Assembly (NCBI GenBank): GCA_026932235.1
Contig: JAIXKR010000162.1
Location: 28,834 to 81,589, forward strand
Source of the DNA: Burkholderiales bacterium
GTDB taxonomy: Bacteria; Pseudomonadota; Gammaproteobacteria; Burkholderiales; Burkholderiaceae_C
Length of the DNA stretch: 52,756 nt
Direction: 5' to 3'
The translations under genes were made by a program, and so were the position numbers. Positions 1 to 10,194 of the stretch are shown piece after piece. Numbering within the stretch: position 1 is the first letter of the stretch; each line of letters begins with the position of its first letter. The notes beneath the pieces are model-generated. The model ran no database searches, was not told where the DNA came from, and saw only the letters and a program-made list of their open reading frames with translations.

Positions 1-1884
1 CTCACGAGCGTGAACCTGCAGGCCTCGGCCTCGCTCTTCCGCAACAACGTGAGCACGCTCACCGTCGAGAACCCGATGGTGATCAACCCGGCCAATGGGC
101 TCACGCGCTACCCGGTCGGCGTCTTCGACCTTTACCCCGACAACGACGCCTACAACCTGAAGGCCGAGTTCGCGCACGCGATTCCCGAGTGGTCGCGCGC
201 GCGCTTCACCGCGCTGCTCTCGGCCACGCGCATGCGGCAGAACGACGACCTGATCCCCTACACCACCCTTCCGGGCGCCGTCGTCAACGGCGTGGCCGGC
301 GGTGGCTGGGACACCACCGCCTCGCTCAGCCAGAAGAGCGCGCACGCGCGCATCGACACGAGGCTGGCCGACCTCGGCGTCGCGCTCAGCCCGGTCGACG
401 CGCTCGACGTCAAGGCCAAGCTGCGTTATTACGACACCGACAACGACAGCAGCTACTGGGCCTGCAACCCGCTCACCGGCCAGTGGGGGCGCCTCGTCAA
501 CAACGGCAGCTTCTCCTCGTTTGCGACCGCGAACATCGCACCGGGCGTCAATCCGCCCGGCACCGCAGCCGATGCCTTCGACCGCATGATGTGCAACCTC
601 GAGGCGGTTCGTGCGATGGGCCTCGTCCCGGCCTCCGGGAGCGTGAACATCGGCAGCGTCCCCTACGCCTACAAGCAGACCAACGCCGGCGTCTCGGCCG
701 ACTACCGGGTCGGCAAGGGGCAGAACCTGAGCCTCGCGTACGAACGCGAGACCTTCCGGCGCGAGCATCGCGAGCGCGCGAAGACCTGGGAGGACCGCGT
801 CAAGCTCGGTTACGTCAATCGTGCGCTGACCGGCGGCACGCTGCGCGTCTCGCTCGAGCAAGACCGCCGGCGCGGCAGCACCTACATCTCCGACCCCTAC
901 GAGGAGTTCTTCAGCGCCTCGATGGGTCCGCTGCCGACCACCACCGGCTCCAACATGACGAGCTGGATCCACGTCAACGATCTGCATCGCAAGTTCGACC
1001 TCGCGGACCGCGACCAGATGGTGCTGAACCTGCGCTACAACCACGCGCTGCGCGACGATCTGGACCTGATGCTGAGCGCGCAGGCCAAGGACCAGAAGTA
1101 CCCGTCCTCCGCGTACGGGCGCAGCGGCCACCAGCGCCAGAACACCCTCACGCTCGACCTGAACTGGCAGCCCAGCGCCAAGACCTCGGTCTACGGCTAC
1201 CTGGCGACGCAGCGCTCGACGATGTTCCAGCGCAACAATCACCAGAACGCCTGCGTCCTCGGCAGCACCTACTACTTCTACAGCGACGGGTCGATCTCCG
1301 CCGTGCCGACGCCGACCCCGGCGCAGGCCGCGGCGGGCATCACGGTGATCGGCAACAGCGGACAGGTGACCGCCGCCAACTTCGCCTCGCTGTGCGGCAG
1401 CGCATCGGCCACGAGCCCGCTCTTCCCGACCAGCCGCGACTGGACCGCCGACCAGAAGGATCGCAGCAATTCGGTGGGCTTCGGAACACAGCACGACTTC
1501 GGGCGCGTGCTGGTCGACGTCAACGCCAACTACACGCGCGGCCGAACGGGTCTGAGCTACACCTACGACCCCGTGGCGATGGGCCTGCTCACCAGCGGTG
1601 CACCGACGCCGACCCAGCAAGCCGCAGTGGCGCTGATCGGCAGCGGCCTTCCCGACATGATCTACGAGCAGCGGGCGATCGATGCGAGCTTCGTGATGCC
1701 GATGAGCAGGAACACCAAGCTGCGACTTCTGCTTCGCCACGAGGCCGGCAAGATCCGCGACTGGCACTACGACGGCGTCGCCGAGAACCCTGCCCCCACC
1801 GCGGCGCAGCAGATCTACCTCGATGCGGGGCCGCAGCGCTACGACGCGACGATGATCGGCGCCTTCCTGCAGCTGTCGTGGTGA
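1..1884 (+). CDS. MtrB/PioB family outer-membrane beta-barrel (5' partial)
   Basis: The reading frame is open from base 1, so the true start lies upstream; at least 627 residues are present. The protein shows alternating amphipathic strands, many aromatic residues and a C-terminal Trp after Leu-Ser, the usual end of an outer-membrane barrel. A KFDLADRDQ stretch and a YERETFRREHRE stretch resemble conserved blocks of MtrB/PioB porins, which sheathe a periplasmic decaheme cytochrome (MtrA/PioA/MtoA) and carry electrons across the outer membrane. Four Cys codons (463, 592, 1252, 1393) fall in regions that look like extracellular loops and could form disulfides. Two diheme cytochromes follow directly, which supports an electron-transfer role. 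The direction of electron flow (Fe(II) oxidation or metal reduction) cannot be told from this sequence. The decaheme gene is expected upstream, outside the window. Confidence 0.82.
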   Translation, partial: LTSVNLQASASLFRNNVSTLTVENPMVINPANGLTRYPVGVFDLYPDNDAYNLKAEFAHAIPEWSRARFTALLSATRMRQNDDLIPYTTLPGAVVNGVAGGGWDTTASLSQKSAHARIDTRLADLGVALSPVDALDVKAKLRYYDTDNDSSYWACNPLTGQWGRLVNNGSFSSFATANIAPGVNPPGTAADAFDRMMCNLEAVRAMGLVPASGSVNIGSVPYAYKQTNAGVSADYRVGKGQNLSLAYERETFRREHRERAKTWEDRVKLGYVNRALTGGTLRVSLEQDRRRGSTYISDPYEEFFSASMGPLPTTTGSNMTSWIHVNDLHRKFDLADRDQMVLNLRYNHALRDDLDLMLSAQAKDQKYPSSAYGRSGHQRQNTLTLDLNWQPSAKTSVYGYLATQRSTMFQRNNHQNACVLGSTYYFYSDGSISAVPTPTPAQAAAGITVIGNSGQVTAANFASLCGSASATSPLFPTSRDWTADQKDRSNSVGFGTQHDFGRVLVDVNANYTRGRTGLSYTYDPVAMGLLTSGAPTPTQQAAVALIGSGLPDMIYEQRAIDASFVMPMSRNTKLRLLLRHEAGKIRDWHYDGVAENPAPTAAQQIYLDAGPQRYDATMIGAFLQLSW

Positions 1885-1886
1885 CG

Positions 1887-2525
1887 ATGCGCGGAGCAGG
1901 GGTCGTCCGACAGCGCCGGGCGCAACGGCCGCTGCGCATCGGGATCCTCTGCGCGTCGACGGTCCTCGCAGCCCTCGCGTCAGCGCCCGCGGATGCCGCG
2001 GACGCACCGGAGGTCGTGCAGACCGTCTGCGCCGCATGCCACGGTCCCGATGGGAACAGCGTCGCGCCGACCTTCCCGAAGCTTGCCGGCCTCCAGGTCG
2101 AGTACCTGGAAAAGCAAATGCGCGAGTTCCTGAGCGGCAAGCGCAAGAACGAGATCATGGACGCGTCGCTGCCGGCGCTGAAGTCGGCCGACCTGACCGC
2201 GGTGGCCGCCTATTACGCGGGCCAGACGCCCGCCGCGGGGACCGTTTCCGACGAGAAGCTGGCCGCCGCCGGAAAGGCGCTCTTCGACGACGGCAATACC
2301 GCCAGCGGCGTGCCTTCCTGCAGCGGTTGCCATTTGCCGACCGGCGCCGGCAACGAGCGCTACCCTCGCCTGGCCGGCCAGCACGCGACGTATACCGCCG
2401 CGCAGGTCCAGGCCTTCAAGACCGGTGCGCGCAGCAACGACAAGGCGCGCGTGATGCGCGCGGTGGCCGCCCGCATGACCGACGAGGAGATCGCGGCGGT
2501 CGCGGAATACATCGCCGGGCTGTGA
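1887..2525 (+). CDS. Diheme c-type cytochrome, c4-like, periplasmic
   Basis: A 212-residue protein whose ATG lies two bases after the porin stop, so the two are almost certainly cotranslated. A basic N-terminus and hydrophobic segment (about residues 15-38) form a Sec signal peptide ending near ADA. Two CXXCH haem-binding sites are visible: CAACH at residues 48-52 and CSGCH at 145-149. Each is followed by the K/R-L-A-G-x-Q pattern typical of cytochrome c4 halves, and each half has a later Met as possible axial ligand. It likely relays electrons between the outer-membrane conduit and periplasmic or inner-membrane partners. The partner is inferred from neighbours only. Confidence 0.85.
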   Translation: MRGAGVVRQRRAQRPLRIGILCASTVLAALASAPADAADAPEVVQTVCAACHGPDGNSVAPTFPKLAGLQVEYLEKQMREFLSGKRKNEIMDASLPALKSADLTAVAAYYAGQTPAAGTVSDEKLAAAGKALFDDGNTASGVPSCSGCHLPTGAGNERYPRLAGQHATYTAAQVQAFKTGARSNDKARVMRAVAARMTDEEIAAVAEYIAGL

Positions 2526-2553
2526 TGGCCACCGGCGACAAGGAGACGCATTG

Positions 2554-3279
2554 GTGAGACGCGCAGAGCACAGTCGCCGCGCACGCTGGACAGGAGCCGG
2601 CCGGACCTTTGCCGCAATGGTCGCGGTCGCGCTGCATGCAAGCGCGTGGGGGCAGTCTCCAGGCAGCAGCGACGCCGACAGCGACTACACCTGGAACGCG
2701 ATGCAGGGCGAGAAGCTGCAGGCGCTGGCGGCCAAGGGCGACGCCACCCGCGGCGAGATCAGCTTCGAGATCTGCCAGGGCTGCCACCGCAAGAACGCGC
2801 TCGGACGCCCCGACGGCAGCTACCCGAGGCTGGCCGGCCAGCATCGCAGCGTGCTGATCAAGCAGATGACCGACGTGCGCGCGGGCCGTCGCCGCAACGA
2901 GACGATGCTGCCCTTCATCGACCGCCACGTCGTCAGCCCGCAGGACATCGCCGACATCGCGGTCTACCTCTCCGAGCTGCCGGTGACGCCCGACAACGGC
3001 AAGGGACCGGGACGCGATCTGGTCGAGGCCGAGCAGCTCTACCGCTTCCAGTGCGTCGAGTGCCACGGTGAGCAGGGTGAAGGCGACGCGGCCCAGTTCT
3101 ACCCGCGCGTCAACGGCCAGCACTATCGCTACCTGCGGCGCGAGATGATCGCGATCCGCGACGGCGCCCGCGGCAACGCGAACCCGAAGATGGTCGAGAT
3201 CATCAAGCCCCTGTCGGACACGCAGATCGCTGCGCTGGCCGACTACATGTCGCGCATCCCCTTGCTCAAGCCGCGCTGA
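2554..3279 (+). CDS. Second diheme c-type cytochrome
   Basis: A 241-residue protein if started at GTG 2554, which sits 8 bases after a good AAGGAG ribosome-binding site; TTG 2551 is possible but too close to it. An N-terminal signal peptide ends near ASAWG. Haem sites are CQGCH at residues 74-78 and CVECH at 167-171, each followed by a PRLAGQ- or PRVNGQ-type block as in cytochrome c4. The two halves are spaced more widely than in the preceding cytochrome, and the protein has an acidic linker after the signal peptide. It is 28 bases downstream of the first cytochrome, in the same operon, and followed by a terminator-like hairpin. The likely role is periplasmic electron transfer with the MtrB-type porin; the redox partner is unknown. 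Confidence 0.84.
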   Translation: MRRAEHSRRARWTGAGRTFAAMVAVALHASAWGQSPGSSDADSDYTWNAMQGEKLQALAAKGDATRGEISFEICQGCHRKNALGRPDGSYPRLAGQHRSVLIKQMTDVRAGRRRNETMLPFIDRHVVSPQDIADIAVYLSELPVTPDNGKGPGRDLVEAEQLYRFQCVECHGEQGEGDAAQFYPRVNGQHYRYLRREMIAIRDGARGNANPKMVEIIKPLSDTQIAALADYMSRIPLLKPR

Positions 3280-3311
3280 ATCCCCACGCACGAAAACTCG
3301 AGGAGGAGGAC

Positions 3312-3340
3312 GAAGTGGCCCATTCGGGCCGCTTCTTTCG
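3312..3340 (+). terminator. Terminator-like hairpin after the cytochrome operon
   Basis: A 10-bp stem (3312-3321 with 3326-3335, one G-T pair) with a 4-base ATTC loop is followed by a short T-rich tail (TTTCG). It lies 33 bases after the second cytochrome stop and points the right way for that operon. It could also act for clpB from the other side. Confidence 0.6.
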
Positions 3341-3439
3341 TGAGCGCTGCGTGCACTCGCCACCCAACAGCCGGCGCGTCGTCGTGACGATCTCGGACAA
3401 AGGTGGCTCCGCCACTTTGCCCGATCCCCCGCGGGCGTC

Positions 3440-3460
3440 GGGCCGGGCGCAGCCCGGCCC
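3440..3460 (-). terminator. GC hairpin just past the clpB stop
   Basis: A perfect 9-bp stem (3440-3448 with 3452-3460) closes a 3-base loop, 10 bases beyond the clpB stop codon. There is no U tract after it, so it may stabilise the mRNA 3' end rather than terminate transcription. Confidence 0.4.
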
Positions 3461-3469
3461 AGGGGGCGC

Positions 3470-6064
<2,595 letters not shown>

Positions 6065-6088
6065 GGAAAGTCCTCCGTTCAACAGCGG

Positions 6089-6116
6089 AAATGGGGCACG
6101 CCGCGGCCGTTTCAAG
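6089..6116 (-). promoter_or_regulatory. Sigma-32 (heat-shock) promoter of clpB
   Basis: On the minus strand CTTGAAA (6116-6110), 13 bases, then CCCCATTT (6096-6089) matches the RpoH consensus CTTGAAA-N11-16-CCCCATnT essentially perfectly. The predicted start of transcription is about 15-20 bases before the clpB ATG. This makes clpB its own heat-shock unit despite the upstream genes reading in the same direction. Confidence 0.9.
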
Positions 6117-6130
6117 CCGCGGGCGATGCG

Positions 6131-6694
6131 TCAGACCAGCGCACCGAGCCGTCGGTAGCGGCCGCCGTAGAAGAGCAGCGGAGGAACGTGGCTCTCGCGC
6201 ATCGCGAGCACGCGCCCGATGAAGAGCTCGTGATCACCGGCCTCCTGGTGCGCGTCGGTCGCGCAGACGAAGGTCGCCGCAGCGCCTTCGAGCAGAGGCA
6301 GCCCGTGCGCGCCGCGTTGCCACGAGGCACCGAACCGGTGTTCGCAGCGCGAGGCGAAAAGTTGCGACTGATCGACCTGCGACTCGGCGAGCACGTTGAT
6401 CGCGAAGTGCGGCGCCGCGCAGAAGGCGTCGAAGCAGCCGCTGGCGCGCCGCAGCGACCACAGCACGAGCGGCGGATCCAGCGACAAGGAGGCGAACGAG
6501 TTGATCGTGAGGCCAAGCGCCTGGCCACGTGCATCCAGCGTCGTCACGATCGCCACCCCGGTCGCGAAGCGCCCGAGCGCCTGACGCAGCCGGTGCGGAT
6601 CGACCGCTGCGGCGGGCGTTGCCGCACCGAGCGCCTCCGCCGCGACCACAGACGCCGGCGGATTGGCCGGCGAAAAAGGCTTGCCTGCCGACAT
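6131..6694 (-). CDS. Flavin reductase family protein
   Basis: A 187-residue protein with the FMN-binding split-barrel flavin reductase fold (HpaC/FRP-like). The recognisable blocks are LGRFATGVAIVTT, the GLTINSFASLSLDPPLVLWSL segment and a late HELFIGRVL block. Such enzymes reduce FMN or FAD with NAD(P)H, usually to supply a monooxygenase partner, but none is encoded nearby. About 30 Ala/Pro-rich residues precede the domain. The gene starts 8 bases after moaE and ends just before the clpB promoter, so it is probably the last cistron of the alaA-to-moaE run. The substrate and partner are not predictable from this sequence. Confidence 0.85.
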   Translation of the reverse strand: MSAGKPFSPANPPASVVAAEALGAATPAAAVDPHRLRQALGRFATGVAIVTTLDARGQALGLTINSFASLSLDPPLVLWSLRRASGCFDAFCAAPHFAINVLAESQVDQSQLFASRCEHRFGASWQRGAHGLPLLEGAAATFVCATDAHQEAGDHELFIGRVLAMRESHVPPLLFYGGRYRRLGALV

Positions 6695-6702
6695 CGACCT
6701 CT

Positions 6703-7212
6703 TCAGGCCGTCGCCGCCGCGTTCCCGGCGCGGATGCCCCAGCGCGCCAGCGCCTCGTCGTCCTCGATGCGGGCGTCGACCCAGCGCGCACCGTCGGCGG
6801 TGGCCTCCTTCTTCCAGAACGGAGCCTGCGTCTTCAGGTAGTCCATCAGGAACTCGCAGGCCTGGAAGGCCTGGCCGCGATGCGCCGAGGAAACGGCAAC
6901 GAGCACGATCTGGTCATGCGGCTGCAGCGGACCGACGCGGTGGATGACCCGCACCGCGCGGATGTCGAAGCGCGCGAGCGCCTCGTCGATCATCGCCTCG
7001 ATCGCCTTCTCGGTCATGCCGGGATAGTGCTCGAGCTCGAGCAACTGCACCTCGCCGGGCCCGCCGGCGTTGCGGTCGCGCACGGTGCCGACGAAGCTCA
7101 CGACGGCACCGACCGCCGCGTCTCTTGCGCGCAGCGCCGCGACCTCGGCCGCCAGGTCGAAGTCGGAGGTCTGGATGCGAACGCGCGCGACCGGTTCCAT
7201 TTCGCGAATCAT
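6703..7212 (-). CDS. moaE: Molybdopterin synthase catalytic subunit MoaE
   Basis: A 169-residue protein. With MoaD it inserts the dithiolene sulfurs into cyclic pyranopterin monophosphate to make molybdopterin, in the cytosol. Family features are SFVGTVRDRN near 39-48, LELEHYPGM, the HRVG block, and the catalytic lysine pair K127 and K134 (KTQAPFWKKE) with the expected 7-residue spacing. An internal Met at residue 5 is an alternative start. It lies 57 bases after moaD in the moeA-moaD-moaE group. Confidence 0.95.
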   Translation of the reverse strand: MIREMEPVARVRIQTSDFDLAAEVAALRARDAAVGAVVSFVGTVRDRNAGGPGEVQLLELEHYPGMTEKAIEAMIDEALARFDIRAVRVIHRVGPLQPHDQIVLVAVSSAHRGQAFQACEFLMDYLKTQAPFWKKEATADGARWVDARIEDDEALARWGIRAGNAAATA

Positions 7213-7269
7213 TGTGTCACCGGGGCCGCGGGCGCGCTGCGGGCGCGCCCCATGCCCCCGCCGCGGTCC

Positions 7270-7521
7270 TCAGCCGCCGGTGACCGGCGGGAAGAACGCG
7301 ACTTCGGCGCCGTCGGCGATCACGCTAGCCTCCTCGGCCATGACCTGGTCGAGCGCGCAGCGCAGCGCGCGCTGCCGCGACAGCGCTTGCGCGTGCGCGC
7401 CGCCGCGCGCCACCAGCGCATCGCGCAGCGCGGCCAGCGTCGTGCCCTCGGGCAGTTCGACCGTCTCCGCCGCGCCGAGCGCCTCGCGCAGCGAGGCGAA
7501 GTAGCGTACCTGCACCTTCAT
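7270..7521 (-). CDS. moaD: Molybdopterin synthase sulfur carrier MoaD
   Basis: An 83-residue ubiquitin-fold protein ending in Gly-Gly, the residue pair that is adenylated and thiocarboxylated before sulfur donation to MoaE. The N-terminal VRYFASLRE block is typical of MoaD. Its ATG overlaps the moeA stop (ATGA, 7518-7521), which indicates translational coupling. The length matches the family (81-85). Confidence 0.95.
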   Translation of the reverse strand: MKVQVRYFASLREALGAAETVELPEGTTLAALRDALVARGGAHAQALSRQRALRCALDQVMAEEASVIADGAEVAFFPPVTGG

Positions 7522-8765
7522 CCGATCAGCTCCGCAAACGGCAGGAAGCGCACCGCGTCGCCGCGGGCAATCGTCCGGCCCGGCGGGTTGTCGACCAGGC
7601 CATCACCCCAGACCGCCGAGGTCAGGACGCCCGAGCTCTGGTTGCCGAAGAGCTCCAGCCCTCCAGTCTCGTTCATGCGCGCGCGCATGAATTCGCGGCG
7701 GCGGTCGGCGCGCGGCCAGTCGAAGTCCGCGCGCGCCGCCAGGCCCCGCGGCAGCGACACCGCCGCCCCCTGCATCGCCCGCAGCACCGGCGCCACCGCG
7801 ATCAGGAAGTTGACGAAGCTCGAGACCGGGTTGCCCGGCAGGCCCATGAAGATCGCTGCGCCATCGTCGTCGTTGCGACGCACGCCGCCGAAGGCCAGAG
7901 GCTTGCCCGGCTTGATCGCCACCTGCCAGTTCTCGATCCAGCCCTGGCTCTGCACCGCCGGACGGATGTGATCCTCCTCGCCGGTGGACACGCCGCCCGA
8001 GGTCAGGATCAGGTCGTGGCCCATCGCCGCCTCGGCCAGCGCGGCGACCGTCGCGTCCAGCCGGTCGGGGACGATGCCGAAGTCGGTGACCTCGCAGCCG
8101 GCCGCCTGCAGCAGGCCGCGCAGCAGATAGCGGTTGGAGTTGTAGATCGCACCGGGCCGCAGCGGCTGTCCGGGCATCACGAGTTCGTCGCCGGTGGACA
8201 TCAGCGCCACGCGCGGCCGGCGCACGACCTCGAGCCGGGCGGCGCCGACCGAGGCCGCCAGGCCCATCGCCTGCGCCGACAGCCGCGCGCCGCGCGCCAG
8301 CACGCTCGAGCCGAGCTGGATGTCCTCGCCACGGCGGCGGATCCACTGGCCCGCACGCGGCACGGTGTTCACCCGGACGGAACCGAGGCCTTCGCCGGCG
8401 ATCGCCTCGCAGTCCTCCTGCATCACGATCGCGTCCGCACCCGGCGGCACCTGCGCCCCGGTGAAGATGCGTGCCGCCGTGCCCGCTTGCAGCGGCTGGC
8501 CGACGACGCCCGCCGGTATGCGCTGCGCCACCGGCAGCACGCTGCCCGGCGCCGGCACGTCGGCCGCGCGCAGCGCATAGCCGTCCATCGAGGTGTTGTC
8601 CGCCGGCGGCACGTCCAGGCCGCTGCTCACCGGCGCGGACAGGATGCGTCCCAGCGCCTCGAAGGTCGACACCGTCTCGGTGTCCTTGATCGGGTTGGCC
8701 TGCCCGCCGGCAATCAGGCGCTGCAGCACCTCGTCCAGCGACATCAGGGGGCGTCGGTCGGCCAT
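7518..8765 (-). CDS. moeA: Molybdopterin molybdenumtransferase MoeA
   Basis: A 415-residue protein that inserts molybdate into adenylylated molybdopterin. It has the MoeA domain order, with characteristic blocks DNTSMDGYALRA near residue 55, IFTGAQVPPGADAIV, the MoCF-like LTSGGVSTGEEDH segment and FMGLPGNPVSS. The start at 8765 (MADRRPLMSLDE) is chosen because upstream residues in the open frame are low-quality and overlap thrC; MSLDE, seven codons later, is an alternative. It begins 7 bases after the thrC stop and overlaps moaD. Confidence 0.94.
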   Translation of the reverse strand: MADRRPLMSLDEVLQRLIAGGQANPIKDTETVSTFEALGRILSAPVSSGLDVPPADNTSMDGYALRAADVPAPGSVLPVAQRIPAGVVGQPLQAGTAARIFTGAQVPPGADAIVMQEDCEAIAGEGLGSVRVNTVPRAGQWIRRRGEDIQLGSSVLARGARLSAQAMGLAASVGAARLEVVRRPRVALMSTGDELVMPGQPLRPGAIYNSNRYLLRGLLQAAGCEVTDFGIVPDRLDATVAALAEAAMGHDLILTSGGVSTGEEDHIRPAVQSQGWIENWQVAIKPGKPLAFGGVRRNDDDGAAIFMGLPGNPVSSFVNFLIAVAPVLRAMQGAAVSLPRGLAARADFDWPRADRRREFMRARMNETGGLELFGNQSSGVLTSAVWGDGLVDNPPGRTIARGDAVRFLPFAELIG

Positions 8766-8772
8766 CGCTTCC

Positions 8773-10194
8773 TCATCCGGAGTGGCTTGCACAGTGTGTT
8801 TCGATGAAGCGCTTGACCGCTGCCGCATCGGCGGGCAGCACGGTGAAGCGCCGCGGAAGATCCTCGATCCGCGCAAGTGCCGCCGGCCGCTCGGGATCGC
8901 GACCCAGCGCCTCCTGGATCGTCGCGGCGAACTTGGCCGGCAGCGCGGTTTCCAGCACCAGCATCGGCACGCCCGGGCGCAGGTGCTCGCGAGCGACCTT
9001 GAGCCCGTCGGCGGTGTGCGTGTCGATCATCACGTGCAGGCGCTGCCAGGTGTCGCGGATCGTCGCGATGCGGTCGGCGTGCGTGCTCTTGCCCGAGACG
9101 AAACCGTAGCGCGCCGTGCGCGCGAATTCGTCCCGTGCGAGCGTGAAGCCGCCCTCGCGGGCCAGCGTCGGCCCGAAGAGCTCGGCGGTGCGCGCGGCAT
9201 CGCGCTCGAGCAGGTCGAAGACGAAGCGCTCGAAGTTGCTCGCCTTGGAGATGTCCATCGACGGGCTCGAGGTCTCGTGGGTCTCGGCGCTGCCGCGCAC
9301 GCGATAGCGGCCGGTGCGGAAGAACTCGTCGAGGACGTCGTTCTCGTTCGTCGCGAGCACGAGCTGCTCGATCGGCAGGCCCATCATGCGCGCGACGTGC
9401 CCGGCGCAGATGTTGCCGAAGTTGCCCGAAGGCACCGCGAAGCTCACGCGCTCGTCGTTGCCGCGCGTGGCCTGGAAGAAGCCGGCGAAGTAGTAGACGA
9501 CCTGCGCCAGCAGCCGCGCCCAGTTGATCGAATTGACCGTGCCGATGCGGTAGCGGCGCTTGAACGCGAGGTCGTTGCCGATCGCCTTGACGATGTCCTG
9601 GCAGTCGTCGAACACGCCCTCGATCGCCAGGTTGTGGATGTTCGGGTCCTGCAGGCTGAACATCTGCGCCTGCTGGAAGGGGCTCATGCGGCCGTGCGGC
9701 GAGAGCATGAAGACGCGGATGCCCTTCTTGCCGCGCATCGCGTACTCGGCGGCGCTGCCGGTGTCGCCGCTGGTCGCGCCGAGGATGTTGAGCTCCTCGC
9801 CGCGGCGCCCGAGCTCGTACTCGAAGAGCCGCCCGAGCAGCTGCATCGCCATGTCCTTGAACGCCAGGGTCGGACCGTTGGACAGGCCCTGCAGGTACAG
9901 CCCGTTCTCGAGCCGCGTGAGCGGAGTGATCGCGTCGGTGCCGTAGGTCTCCTTGTTGTAGGTCGCGTGCACCAGGCGCTTGAGGTCCGCGGCCGGGATG
10001 TCGTCGATGTAGAGCGAGAGGATCTCGAAAGCCAGGTCGGCATACGAGAGTCCGCGCCAGCGCGAAAGCGTCGCTGCGTCGACGCGCGGGTAGTGCGTCG
10101 GCAGGTACAGGCCGCCGTCGGGCGCCAGGCCTTCGAGCAGGGTCTCCGAGAAGCCGCGGGGCGTGCGGTCGCCGCGGGTGCTGAGGTACTTCAC
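8773..10194 (-). CDS. thrC: Threonine synthase
   Basis: A 473-residue PLP enzyme converting O-phosphohomoserine to threonine. The N-terminal MKYLSTRGD-type start, the PLP-lysine motif GPTLAFKD with K113, GATSGDTGSAA and the VPSGNFGN phosphate-binding loop identify the long (class II, E. coli/yeast-like) threonine synthase. The start is a GTG at 10194 whose GTGA overlaps the hom stop, so it is translationally coupled to homoserine dehydrogenase. Together hom and thrC make up the threonine branch from aspartate semialdehyde; homoserine kinase is not in this window. Confidence 0.96.
   Translation of the reverse strand: MKYLSTRGDRTPRGFSETLLEGLAPDGGLYLPTHYPRVDAATLSRWRGLSYADLAFEILSLYIDDIPAADLKRLVHATYNKETYGTDAITPLTRLENGLYLQGLSNGPTLAFKDMAMQLLGRLFEYELGRRGEELNILGATSGDTGSAAEYAMRGKKGIRVFMLSPHGRMSPFQQAQMFSLQDPNIHNLAIEGVFDDCQDIVKAIGNDLAFKRRYRIGTVNSINWARLLAQVVYYFAGFFQATRGNDERVSFAVPSGNFGNICAGHVARMMGLPIEQLVLATNENDVLDEFFRTGRYRVRGSAETHETSSPSMDISKASNFERFVFDLLERDAARTAELFGPTLAREGGFTLARDEFARTARYGFVSGKSTHADRIATIRDTWQRLHVMIDTHTADGLKVAREHLRPGVPMLVLETALPAKFAATIQEALGRDPERPAALARIEDLPRRFTVLPADAAAVKRFIETHCASHSG

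Noticed and set aside
189-1880. Open frame overlapping the porin in another frame and running into the first cytochrome
   Set aside because: Only its last 213 codons form a real protein (the cytochrome from 1887). The upstream part is Arg/Gln-rich shadow of the porin.
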